NCBI RefSeq assembly: GCF_004366035.1
Contig: NZ_SOEE01000004.1
Span: forward strand, 444,007 to 508,006
Origin: Cytobacillus oceanisediminis
GTDB taxonomy: Bacteria; Bacillota; Bacilli; Bacillales; Cytobacillaceae
Direction of reading: 5' to 3'
DNA length: 64,000 bases
The notes beneath the pieces were generated by a model that was not told the DNA's origin, made no database searches, and saw only the letters and a list, made by a program, of their open reading frames with translations. This document shows positions 34,337-44,055 of the stretch, one piece after another. Position 1 is the first letter of the stretch. Each line of letters starts with the position of its first letter. The translations under genes were made by a program, and so were the position numbers.

Positions 34337-34600
34337 GTACGCCCAGCATGGGCGTCATCTCTACGTTGAAAGTCCGGAATGGGGGCTGGCAAGCGCCTAC
34401 CATTAGCCAAGAGCAAGGGTGTCCGCTGCGAGGCGGAATCTGAGGGAAGCTGGAGGCAAACGCACGGCTCGAGGTACGAATCCAATTTGAGGCGGTTACA
34501 GCCGGATGGGTCACCAGTTCATGACGAAATCCAAAGCTGCCAAAGGCTGTGGCCGTATACTTCGGCGAGCGCGGGCGGAAAGATGGCGTTCTTAGAATAG
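34337..34600 (+). mobile_element. Truncated group II intron, 5' part only
   Basis: GTACGCCCAGCATGGGCG at the start, then AAAGTCCGGAATGGGGGC, AAGCGCCTACCATTAGCCAA, GCAAGGGTGTCCG, GGCGGAATCTGAGGGAAGC and TGGAGGCAAACGCACGG, are the domain I landmarks of bacterial group II introns. No reverse transcriptase frame and no domain V hairpin follow, so only a fragment of about 265 bases remains. It sits just after a terminator-like hairpin, a site some group II introns favour. It cannot splice. Confidence 0.8.
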
Positions 34601-34618
34601 AAGTTAAAGTTTAGTTAT

Positions 34619-34712
34619 TCCGCTAACGGAAACGTTAGTTCAAGAAAAATAAACTAATTTGCATCTGTGTTTCTATTTTTTTTATTCCATTATAGGGCGC
34701 GATTGTTGAACA
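34619..34712 (+). repeat. Two-module repeat: CTAACG hairpin plus palindrome right arm
   Basis: CTAACGgaaaCGTTAG (34622-34637), a perfect tetraloop hairpin, is followed 58 bases later by GGGCGCGATTGTTGAA (34695-34710). A similar pair, GGTAGCGTTAGTTTAAT then CTTCAAAAAACGGGCGC, occurs at 45186-45235. Confidence 0.6.
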
Positions 34713-34718
34713 GGAAGT

Positions 34719-34767
34719 AAAGGAGTGTAACATATTTTACATGACAAATATGTTACACTCCTTATTT
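34719..34767 (+). terminator. Long perfect hairpin terminator
   Basis: AAGGAGTGTAACATATTT and AAATATGTTACACTCCTT with a short loop and a T-rich tail; no intact gene ends here, so it may be left from a lost gene. Confidence 0.75.
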
Positions 34768-34854
34768 TTTATGGCTTTTTTTGATTTAGGTCTTGATAAA
34801 AAGATTTTTCAAAATGGATTCTTTTTATTTATCGTAAAATGCTGGGTTAGGGGG

Positions 34855-35333
34855 TATTTTTGATCGAACTTTTAAGGCAACATTAGATACAGAAATCATG
34901 AAAATAAAAAATACCTTAAGGGAAAAAGGGTACCGCGCTAAAATGGATTCTTTGAATAATGAGTACCAGCTGCAAAGCAATAAATTGTAAGACCAATATG
35001 AAAAATTAGAGTTAATGAGAATCAGCGTTACCAAGTGGTCAATAAACGGTCCCAAGATTCAATTTCCTTATTAAAACTTAGGCTCAAGTCAGTTGGATAT
35101 ATTTTTTCCTTATACAACACTCGAATCTTAAAAGCATTGATTTTATAGATACTGATTGTCTTATCAAGTATATAATACAAAATGCAAAGAAAGAGTTCAA
35201 AGACGTTACTCTTAAACAAACCATTAAAGATATAAAGCATCTACTACATTTCCTTATAAATATTAGAGGGATTAAGCACCCACCCAAAATTGATCTCTCT
35301 CTCCAAAATATAGACTTATGGACAAGACTATAA
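34855..35333 (+). pseudogene. Decayed gene of unknown function
   Basis: Three frames on the plus strand each read like protein in turn. From 34855 one reads FDRTFKATLDTEIMKIKNTL up to a TAA near 34990. Around 35015-35135 another reads NENQRYQVVNKRSQDSISLL. From about 35080 the third reads SIDFIDTDCLIKYIIQNAKK and VTLKQTIKDIKHLLHFL to a TAA at 35331-35333. Together they suggest one charged, helical protein broken by a stop and two frameshifts. I do not recognise the family. It begins at the right copy of the 18-bp repeat that may mark the transposon edge. Confidence 0.5.
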
Positions 35334-35434
35334 TACTCTCAATCTTATACAATCATTCCGAAAGGACCAATCTTGTAGGTGGATGAAATTTACGCTATGA
35401 TATATTTAATAAAATAAACTATAAAATGGGAAAA

Positions 35435-35482
35435 CCCCAAGAGCACACAGTGATCACCTAACTGTGTCTCTTGGGGTTCTTT
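35435..35482 (+). terminator. Leader hairpin before the wall hydrolase
   Basis: AACCCCAAGAG, ACACAGT and ACTGTGT, CTCTTGGGGTT form a long stem with one mismatch, followed by CTTTTGTTT and, within 10 bases, the ribosome binding site of the next gene. It is placed like an attenuator. Confidence 0.75.
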
Positions 35483-35498
35483 TGTTTGGAGGGAAGTC

Positions 35499-37151
35499 AT
35501 GAAAAGGTTAGCAACTTTATCAGCTGCCCTGGCTATAGGAGTAGGCAGTCTCCCAGGTCCTGTCCTTGCAGAAACAAACAGTACTGTTTCTAGGATTGAG
35601 GTACAAATTGAAGGTATACAGCAGCAAGTAGTTAAAATGGATAGCACCATTAATCAATTTCAGAATGAGAAGGCAGTCTTAAAAAATCATATCGATAAAT
35701 TAAAAACGGCCATATTAGATTACCGTGAGAAGATAAAAGAAGCTAGAGAGGAGAGCCTTCGACTGGAAACTGACATTCAAGAACTAAAACTAAATATTAA
35801 GCTACTTCAAGATAGAATTTCTTTAATTCCAACTTATGATTCAACACTTTTGCCTTTTCACCAGAGGATCCAACCGATTCCTTCAGCATTGGAGACGAAA
35901 AGACAGATTATAACTGAAACCGAAACACTTAATATATTAATAGAGAAAGAAGAAGCAATTACATCTAAATTAGAAAAGCAACAAAGCCTGGAACTCGAAC
36001 TAAAGGGTATGGCTGAACTTTTAAGTGAGCAAAGAGCTGAAAAAGATAAGCTTCTTTCGGAATTAGAATTTAAAGAAAAACAAAATCTTGAAGCTAAAGA
36101 AGCCTTGGAAAAAGAAAGCCAAATGCTCTCTAAACAAAAAACAACTATTGAAAAGGCGATTGAAAATGAAAAAGCACGGAAGAATGGGAATTTAGGAGAT
36201 TTACAAGTTGATAAACCTAGCACATCAATTTTTGTTCCATCGTCTCCTAAAGGCCAGGTACCTCCTGAATACATGAAGTACTATCTACATGCTGAAAAAG
36301 AATATGGTATCCCTTGGTACTACTTGGCATCCCTACATGGAATAGAAACTGATTTTTCTAGGCACCCAACAATGATTTCATCGGTAGGAGCAGTTGGTCA
36401 TCTGCAGTTTATGCCGGCTACATGGGTAGGACATAAATATGAAACAAGCGGCGGGTTAGTCGCCTCTGACATTGATATAACAGATTTAGCTCTTATTAAA
36501 GCGGGTTCTGGATACGGAGTAGATGCAGATAATGACGGTATAGCAAGCCCGTGGAGCATCGCAGATAGCGTAGCTTCTGCCGCTAAGTATCTTGCTAGTC
36601 ATGGTTTCAAAAAAGATGTGAGAAAGGCGATATGGCACTATAACCACGCTGTTTGGTATGTTGATAAGGTTATTGCACAAGCAGAAGTATACAAAAATAG
36701 CATAAAGGTTAGTGAAGATGGTGAAATCAATATAACTGCTGTTGCAAACAATGAGGTAACTACTATAGGTAACCGGTGGATAAATAACTCAGTCTATGTC
36801 TTTGGGGGTGGAAGAAACCAAAACGATATTAAAATGGGAAGATTCGATTGTTCCAACTTTGTCCATTGGGCATTTTCTCAGATCGGTGTTAAATTAGGGG
36901 AGTTAACATCGGTCAGCACTGAAACACTTAAACACATGGGTACTGCCATTAATGTGGAGGATATGCAGCCGGGTGATCTAATATTCTTTGACACATACAA
37001 AAAGGATGGCCACGTGGGTATATATTTAGGCGATGGGGACTTTATAGGGGCTCAAAGTTCTACTGGAGTAGCCATTGCAAATATGAATAATGGCTACTGG
37101 AAAGAAAAATTTAATCATAGGGTAAAACGCATTGATTACGTCAAAAAATAA
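35499..37151 (+). CDS. Secreted bifunctional peptidoglycan hydrolase (lytic transglycosylase + NlpC/P60)
   Basis: The 550-residue protein has a signal peptide (1-25, ending VLAET), a long coiled coil (about 28-235), a lytic transglycosylase-like domain (about 255-400) with GIETDF as likely catalytic Glu and AVGHLQFMPATW, and a C-terminal NlpC/P60 endopeptidase (about 425-548) with FDCSNFVHW (Cys) and GHVGIYLGDG (His). The coiled coil recalls CwlO/PcsB-type hydrolases, while the two catalytic domains recall CwlT of conjugative elements such as ICEBs1 and Tn916. No conjugation genes are present here, so a housekeeping or relic role is open. GGAGGG precedes the ATG, and a strong hairpin stands in the leader. 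Confidence 0.88.
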   Translation: MKRLATLSAALAIGVGSLPGPVLAETNSTVSRIEVQIEGIQQQVVKMDSTINQFQNEKAVLKNHIDKLKTAILDYREKIKEAREESLRLETDIQELKLNIKLLQDRISLIPTYDSTLLPFHQRIQPIPSALETKRQIITETETLNILIEKEEAITSKLEKQQSLELELKGMAELLSEQRAEKDKLLSELEFKEKQNLEAKEALEKESQMLSKQKTTIEKAIENEKARKNGNLGDLQVDKPSTSIFVPSSPKGQVPPEYMKYYLHAEKEYGIPWYYLASLHGIETDFSRHPTMISSVGAVGHLQFMPATWVGHKYETSGGLVASDIDITDLALIKAGSGYGVDADNDGIASPWSIADSVASAAKYLASHGFKKDVRKAIWHYNHAVWYVDKVIAQAEVYKNSIKVSEDGEINITAVANNEVTTIGNRWINNSVYVFGGGRNQNDIKMGRFDCSNFVHWAFSQIGVKLGELTSVSTETLKHMGTAINVEDMQPGDLIFFDTYKKDGHVGIYLGDGDFIGAQSSTGVAIANMNNGYWKEKFNHRVKRIDYVKK

Positions 37152-37851
37152 TTTTGTATAAATAGTTGTTAGAAAGCAGAAGGAGCGTTTAAAAGCTTCA
37201 CCTGTTTTTTTAGTTGATATATGAAGAGATGCATCTGTTCTGTTTTCGATCACTTCAGCAAGTACACTGACACAATCTAAATAAACATTAAGTCCATAAA
37301 CTAGCATAAGTCAATTTTAACTCTTTCCGGTTCTACATCCAATAATTTAGCTATATTCTACGAAACCTAGCTGATACAATGTGAAGTTCCATTATTTTTT
37401 AAATTGCAAAGTACTGCATAGTCATGAATATCTTTTATTGGTATTTGTTGAAAAAAGAAACACCTTGTCTTAATCAAAAAAAGCAGTATTATAAAAAGTA
37501 AGATTGAAATTATATGATGTTTATGAAATGTAACCGGAGGGATGGTTTCCTTGTTTCGAATGAAATAATAGCTACCATCAATACTTGGAATTGTCGTTGT
37601 ATGCATTATAGATTGAAAATATAGATAAGTCGTTTATATGAGTATTCGAGACATATCAAATGTATCTGCCTCAAGCATTTCTGCAGGAAATTGAATTGTG
37701 AGGGATTTACGAATTCAAGGTAAAAGTAAATCTATTATTGGATAAAAGGACGATCAGAAAGTGTACTTTGGAGTCAATGGCAAGGGAAGAGAACAACTAA
37801 AATAACAAATAACTTTATTCGATCAACTCATTAAGAAAGGTGAGTAGATAA
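37152..37851. other. 700-base gap with decayed coding traces
   Basis: No confident gene. On the minus strand 37606-37367 reads a short frame with one membrane segment, and 37350-37150 shows two frames in turn (NIAKLLDVEPERVKID, then VYGLNVYLDCVSVLAEVIEN) that look like pieces of one broken gene. On the plus strand 37638-37694 is an 18-codon frame (SIRDISNVSASSIS) reminiscent of the start of a LacI-type HTH. All are too short or broken to name. Confidence 0.35.
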
Positions 37852-39783
37852 ATGGTCTCGAAACGACAAAAAGACATCGTGTTATCTTTAATGAAGGCAA
37901 AAGAACCTGTTTCAGCTGAATGGATGGCAAAAGAACTTGGTGTCAGTGACAGAACGATTCGCAACGAGATTAAGGAACTTCAATCACAAGGATCCTCGTT
38001 AGGAATCATCATTGAGTCGGTTCGAGGAAAAGGATATCTATTAAATATTAAGGATTATGAAATGTTTGAAAAGGAATATAATTATAATGCGAATGAAGCC
38101 ATAGATGAAAATAAATTGGATTTTTCTGAACAGGAAAATCGGGTTTTGTACATATTAAAACGATTTTTATTAGAAAAGGAACCAATCAAAATAGAAACTC
38201 TTGAGGAGGAGCTATTTGTTTCCAAGCCTAAGGTTCAAAATGACTTAAAAATTGTCCGTGAAATATTGGAAAGTTATCAATTGAAGTTAGTTACCAGACC
38301 GCATTATGGTACACAGGTTGAAGGCGATGAATATATGAAACGACTATGTTTATCAAATTATATTTTAAGCCGAAATAGCAACTTAATCATTGAAAGTAAT
38401 TCTTTTCACTTTTTGGACGAAAAACTGTTTGAAAAAATAAAAGAAATCATCATAAAAAAAGTGAATGAATACAAAATTGAGATATCAGACATAGCACTCG
38501 AAAATTTGGCGACCCACATTACAATTGGATGTAAGAGAATCGAAGAAGGTTTTGTCATTGAAAATCTCGAACATGATTTAACAGGAAAATACCCCTTTGA
38601 AAAAATTGTTGCCAATGAAATTGTAAAAGAAGTTGAGGCGTTTACGGGCTTTAAATTCCCGAAATCTGAAATAAACTATATTATTGTCCATTTGTTGGGG
38701 ACAAAATTAATTCACAAGAATACGTTGAAAGAATTTAGTCAATTTGATGAGTTAGGCAGCATCATGCATTGCATGCTGGAAAGATTGAAAACCGACTTAA
38801 ATTGGGATTTTTATGAAGACGAAGAATTCATTCAAGGGCTGACTTTGCATATTCGTCCAGCAATGAATCGGTTGCGCTATAACATGAACATTCGCAATCC
38901 TTTATTAAACGAAATTAAAATGAAATATCCCAGCGCCTTTGAGGGTGCTGCCATTGCGAGCAGATGCATTGAAGAATATTTAGAGATTGAGGTAGGAGAA
39001 CACGAAATTGCTTATATTGCATTGCACATAGGAGTGGCGTTAGAAAGAATGAAGACAAGGCAGAAAATGCCAAAACGGGTGATTGTGGTGTGTGCTTCTG
39101 GTGTTGGAAGTGCAAGACTATTGTATTATCGTTTGCAAAATGTATTTAATGATGAAATCGATATTGTGGCTTCAACCAATTATTATCAATTAAAAGAATA
39201 CGACCTATCCTCTATTGATTTTATTATTAGTACGATTCCAATAAAAGAAGATTTAGACGTTCCAGTACAAGTGGTCAACACATTTTTAGGAGAAGAAGAT
39301 ATTGAAAAAATTCGGGAAGGCATATCACCTGTAAAAAAGAATGAGGAACAGAGCTATTTAGATGATTCAAGAGTTTTTATTCACAAAAACTTTGAAGATA
39401 AAGAAAGCGTTATCCGTTTTTTATGTGAAGAATTATGTAGACAAAGGCTCGTCTCCAAAGAATACGTAAATTCGGTGTTGGAAAGGGAGGAGCTTGCTCC
39501 AACCAGTTTTGGGAATCTTGTGGCCATCCCTCATCCACTTTCACCAGTAACAGAGGAAACATTTTGGACTATATGCACGTTAAAGAAACCAATCGAATGG
39601 ACTGATAAACATATGGTTCAATTTATCTGTTTGTTAAATATAAGAAAAGTACCTAATAAGGATGATCTGGAAAGTATGTATAAAAGGCTCATTGCTTTAA
39701 TTGAAAACAGTGCCACAGTCAAAAAAATACTAAAGAGTGAGTCTGCTGAAGAAATTATAAGGATTTTAACTGTTACTAACTAA
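37852..39783 (+). CDS. licR: PRD-containing PTS-controlled activator, LicR type
   Basis: The 643-residue regulator shows the LicR/MtlR layout. It has an N-terminal HTH (VSAEWMAKELGVSDRTIRNEI, 19-39), a second HTH-like region around 115, two PTS regulation domains (about 180-400), an EIIB-like domain starting near 408 with CASGVGSARLLYYRL, and an EIIA-like domain (about 500-643) with the phospho-His in LVAIPHPL. Phosphorylation of the PRDs by HPr and the operon's EIIB tunes activity, coupling operon expression to substrate transport. It precedes the EIIB, EIIC, EIIA and GH1 genes, and a perfect 24-bp palindrome stands in front of them. Confidence 0.9.
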   Translation: MVSKRQKDIVLSLMKAKEPVSAEWMAKELGVSDRTIRNEIKELQSQGSSLGIIIESVRGKGYLLNIKDYEMFEKEYNYNANEAIDENKLDFSEQENRVLYILKRFLLEKEPIKIETLEEELFVSKPKVQNDLKIVREILESYQLKLVTRPHYGTQVEGDEYMKRLCLSNYILSRNSNLIIESNSFHFLDEKLFEKIKEIIIKKVNEYKIEISDIALENLATHITIGCKRIEEGFVIENLEHDLTGKYPFEKIVANEIVKEVEAFTGFKFPKSEINYIIVHLLGTKLIHKNTLKEFSQFDELGSIMHCMLERLKTDLNWDFYEDEEFIQGLTLHIRPAMNRLRYNMNIRNPLLNEIKMKYPSAFEGAAIASRCIEEYLEIEVGEHEIAYIALHIGVALERMKTRQKMPKRVIVVCASGVGSARLLYYRLQNVFNDEIDIVASTNYYQLKEYDLSSIDFIISTIPIKEDLDVPVQVVNTFLGEEDIEKIREGISPVKKNEEQSYLDDSRVFIHKNFEDKESVIRFLCEELCRQRLVSKEYVNSVLEREELAPTSFGNLVAIPHPLSPVTEETFWTICTLKKPIEWTDKHMVQFICLLNIRKVPNKDDLESMYKRLIALIENSATVKKILKSESAEEIIRILTVTN

Positions 39784-39894
39784 TATGGAACATTAACGGA
39801 TAATATATATCTTTACAACGAAACAAAAGCTGATAGGATCCATATTAAGACATTGATTGCTGCAAATGAAGAAGAAATTTAATAGGAAAATAAT

Positions 39895-39924
39895 AAGGGT
39901 ATTCCAGAAGGAGTACCCTTTTTT
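39895..39924 (+). terminator. Terminator between regulator and PTS genes
   Basis: AAGGGTA and TACCCTT arms with a 12-base loop and TTTT tail. Confidence 0.8.
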
Positions 39925-39988
39925 AGGTTACGGGCATATTAGCGGAGGATCATTTACAAAACAAAAACTTTATTTTAGTTTCCATTCA

Positions 39989-40039
39989 TTTTTCCGTTAC
40001 GTAACGGAAAAATCATTTCTGTAAAATAAAACGCTTTCA
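39989..40039 (+). promoter_or_regulatory. LicR-type operator and cre box of the PTS operon
   Basis: TTTTTCCGTTAC and GTAACGGAAAAA form a perfect 24-bp palindrome (39989-40012), the probable binding site of the PRD activator. TAAAAT at 40022-40027 could be the -10 box. ATAAAACGCTTTCA (40026-40039) matches 12 of 14 cre positions on the minus strand, so glucose repression is likely. Confidence 0.78.
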
Positions 40040-40162
40040 ACATAAACTATAAACAGAAGGTGATTAAAGCACTCTTAAAATAGTTGCCAAATTTAACAGT
40101 TTAGATTAATTGGCTAATTGTTTTTTAAAAAAACCATTGTGGATAATAGGAGGAATAAATAA

Positions 40163-40471
40163 ATGCATATTTTATTATGTTGTGCAGCCGGGATGAGTAC
40201 AAGCTTGCTGGTGACTAAGATGGAGAAAGCAGCCCAAGAACAAGGTTTAGAAGGGAAAATTTGGGCGGTTCCGGCTAATCAAGTCAATCAACACATTGAC
40301 AATGCTGATGTCCTTCTTTTAGGACCACAAGTTAGATACTTGCTTTCAAATATGAAAAAGTTAGGTGAAGAAAAAGGCATTCCAGTGGATGCAATCAATC
40401 AAGTCCACTACGGAATGTGTAATGGAGAAGAAGTTCTAAAAACAGCAATAAATTTAGTGAATACTAAGTAA
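40163..40471 (+). CDS. licB: PTS lactose/cellobiose-family EIIB
   Basis: The 102-residue cytoplasmic protein starts [16 protein letters not shown], with the phospho-cysteine at position 7 in the CxxGMST loop typical of the lactose/cellobiose/chitobiose EIIB family. It passes phosphate from EIIA to the incoming sugar at EIIC. AGGAGG precedes the ATG. The EIIC gene follows after 21 bases. The operon's GH1 enzyme points to a beta-glucoside such as cellobiose or lichenan fragments. Confidence 0.92.
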   Translation: MHILLCCAAGMSTSLLVTKMEKAAQEQGLEGKIWAVPANQVNQHIDNADVLLLGPQVRYLLSNMKKLGEEKGIPVDAINQVHYGMCNGEEVLKTAINLVNTK

Positions 40472-40492
40472 TAAAAAAAGGAGAAGAAGATT

Positions 40493-41833
40493 ATGGGTAA
40501 ATTCAACAGCGTATTAGAAGAGAAAGTCATGCCTGTTGCAGCAAAGATTGGTGCACAAAGGCACTTACTGGCTCTTCGTGATGGTCTCATTGCCACTATG
40601 CCATTCATTGTCATTGGTTCATTATTCTTGATCCTGGCTAACTTACCAATCCCGGGTTATGCTGATTGGATGACTTCTATTTTTGGTCCAAATTGGGCCG
40701 CGAAATTAAATTATCCAGTAGATGCAACTTTCAATATCATGTCAATTATTGCAGCATTCGCGGTGGCTTACCGATTAGCAGAAAGCTATAAGCTTGACGC
40801 GATGAGTGCGGGTACTATTTCAGTTGCTGCTTTCATATTAACTTCACCATTTAATTTCTTTTTTACTCCAGCTGGAGCTGAAGCAGGAATTATGGTAACT
40901 GGTGCGATTTCAAAAGCTTTCTTAAGCAGTAAAGGTTTGTTTGTTGCGTTACTATTTGCAATATTATCAACAGAAATTTATCGTTGGGTCGTCAAAAAAG
41001 ATATTGTTATTAAAATGCCAGCAGGCGTACCGCCAAGTGTTGGTAAATCATTTGCAGCTTTAATTCCAGGATTTATTGTTCTTCTTGTGGTTTGGGTAAT
41101 ACGTTTACTTGTTGAACTGACTCCTTATGAAAGTATCAATGGTTTAGTCACGACCCTTTTAGGTGACCCGCTAAAAATGGTAGGTCTTACTCTAGGAGGA
41201 ACCATAGTTGCTGAATTATTCGTAACTGTACTTTGGGCTACTGGATTACACGGTACAAACATCGTTAAAAGTGTAATGGAACCAATTTGGTTTGGTGCTA
41301 TGGGTGACAATATGACAGCATATCAAGCTGGTCAACCTCTGCCACATATTGTCACACAACAATTCTGGGATAACTTCGTCCACATCGGTGGAACGGGTGT
41401 AACATTTGGTTTAGTTCTTTCAATGTTATTGTTTGCTAAATCTCAACAAATGAAAAGTCTTGGTCGTTTGTCATTTGCTCCTGGTATCTTTAACATTAAT
41501 GAGCCATTAATATTTGGTTTGCCAATCGTGTTAAACCCACTCATGATCATTCCATTCGTCCTTACTTCAATCGTTACCGTGATTGTAACCTTCATTGGAA
41601 TGGATATAGGATTAGTAGCAAAACCTACAGGTATTGCAGTCCCTTGGACAATGCCGCCAATTATCTCAGGATATCTTGCTAGTGGCGGACATATTTCAGG
41701 TGCAATCATGAATTTAGTTAACATCGTTATTTCATTTTTAATATATACTCCGTTCTTTAAAATATATGATAACGCGAAGAAGAGAGAAGAAGATGCCATG
41801 AACGCAGGTGAAAGGAAAAATATAATCGCGTAG
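40493..41833 (+). CDS. licC: PTS lactose/cellobiose-family EIIC permease
   Basis: The 446-residue membrane protein is a full-length CelB/LicC permease with about ten helices. Characteristic parts are RHLLALRDGLIATMPFIVIGSLFLIL near residue 22, LWATGLHGTNIV near 245, and FAPGIFNINEPLIFGLPIVLNP around 325, the conserved NEP(V/L)(I/L)FG sugar-site motif. It moves the beta-glucoside across the membrane as it is phosphorylated by EIIB. It ends about 200 bases before the EIIA gene, a gap that contains a perfect hairpin but no terminator tail. Confidence 0.93.
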   Translation: MGKFNSVLEEKVMPVAAKIGAQRHLLALRDGLIATMPFIVIGSLFLILANLPIPGYADWMTSIFGPNWAAKLNYPVDATFNIMSIIAAFAVAYRLAESYKLDAMSAGTISVAAFILTSPFNFFFTPAGAEAGIMVTGAISKAFLSSKGLFVALLFAILSTEIYRWVVKKDIVIKMPAGVPPSVGKSFAALIPGFIVLLVVWVIRLLVELTPYESINGLVTTLLGDPLKMVGLTLGGTIVAELFVTVLWATGLHGTNIVKSVMEPIWFGAMGDNMTAYQAGQPLPHIVTQQFWDNFVHIGGTGVTFGLVLSMLLFAKSQQMKSLGRLSFAPGIFNINEPLIFGLPIVLNPLMIIPFVLTSIVTVIVTFIGMDIGLVAKPTGIAVPWTMPPIISGYLASGGHISGAIMNLVNIVISFLIYTPFFKIYDNAKKREEDAMNAGERKNIIA

Positions 41834-41984
41834 GAAAAGGATGCAGACATTAGTTTGACTAGTGCCTGTCCCTTACAAGTAAAATGACAATAACGGTCAT
41901 TCTACTTCTAATAGAATTGGAAATATGATCTTTGATAAGATGTTAAAAAACTTCTAGATTTTAATATATAACTAAAATTGATAG

Positions 41985-42006
41985 AGGAGGGGAATGTTCC
42001 CCTCCT
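41985..42006 (+). promoter_or_regulatory. Perfect hairpin in the EIIC-EIIA gap
   Basis: AGGAGGGGAA, TG, TTCCCCTCCT: a 22-base perfect palindrome without a T tail, 27 bases before the EIIA start. It may stabilise or process the transcript; it also occludes an AGGAGG-like sequence. Confidence 0.6.
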
Positions 42007-42033
42007 AGTAAATCATTTGAAAGGCTGTTAATC

Positions 42034-42354
42034 ATGAATAAAGAAGAACTTTACAATCTTGCATTTCAATTAATCCTTCATGCAGGAAATGCTAAAAGCT
42101 TGGCAATGGAAGCGATGCAGGAAGCTAAAGCAGGCAATTTTGATGAAGCAGAAGAAAAACTAACCGAAGCAGATTCTGCCTTTAATGAAGCACATCATGT
42201 TCAAACTGACTTAATCCAAAAGGAAGCAGGCGGATCGGAATTCGATTTTCCCCTTATTATGGTTCATGCACAAGACCATTTGATGACCTCAATGACTCTA
42301 AAAGATTTGGCCAGAGAAATCATCGAGTTGCATAAACTAATCAAAAAGGCTTAA
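42034..42354 (+). CDS. licA: PTS lactose/cellobiose-family EIIA
   Basis: The 106-residue all-helical protein has the EIIA(Lac) phospho-histidine in IMVHAQDHLMTSM near residue 77 and the usual early LAFQLILHAGNAKSLAMEA helix. It receives phosphate from HPr and hands it to the EIIB at 40163. Its place after EIIC and before the glycosidase completes the set EIIB-EIIC-EIIA-GH1, in the same order as the B. subtilis lic operon. A terminator follows. Confidence 0.93.
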   Translation: MNKEELYNLAFQLILHAGNAKSLAMEAMQEAKAGNFDEAEEKLTEADSAFNEAHHVQTDLIQKEAGGSEFDFPLIMVHAQDHLMTSMTLKDLAREIIELHKLIKKA

Positions 42355-42375
42355 AACAAAACTCTCCTCCAGAAT

Positions 42376-42402
42376 AGCCCAACTTATTTTGGGCTTTTTT
42401 TA
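42376..42402 (+). terminator. Rho-independent terminator after EIIA
   Basis: AGCCCAA and TTGGGCT arms followed by seven T residues. Confidence 0.85.
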
Positions 42403-42558
42403 TTCAAAATAATTTTCGCATACAAATCTTGCAATGATAGTAAGGGAAGAAATTTGTATATGAACCCATAGTCATTCTAATTAAAGAAATATAAAATGTG
42501 CAGTTACTACTATTTAATCCGTTTAACAATTATTTTAATGCATTTAGAAAGGAAATGA

Positions 42559-44055
<1,497 letters not shown>

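Larger units (their letters stand above)
28895..34875 (+). mobile_element. Tn554-like transposon region (boundaries tentative)
   Basis: Three consecutive genes encode two tyrosine recombinases and a small TnpC-like protein, the order known for Tn554. The cargo would be an HxlR regulator and a GC-rich SDR gene, plus an intron remnant. Possible edges: an 18-bp direct repeat with one mismatch, TTTTGATCaAACTTTTAA (28907-28924) and TTTTGATCgAACTTTTAA (34858-34875), and an 18-bp inverted pair at 28895-28912 and 34809-34826. Tn554 itself has no terminal inverted repeats, so the edges are inference. Confidence 0.5.

Noticed and set aside
35028..35287. Minus-strand small frames
   Set aside because: The plus-strand traces of a decayed gene explain the region better.
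37638..37694. LacI-family regulator remnant
   Set aside because: Only 18 codons with faint similarity; mentioned under the intergenic entry but not called as a gene.
40163..42354. Lactose or chitobiose PTS rather than beta-glucoside
   Set aside because: The LicR-like regulator, GH1 glycosidase and gene order fit beta-glucosides better, though sugar specificity is not proven.
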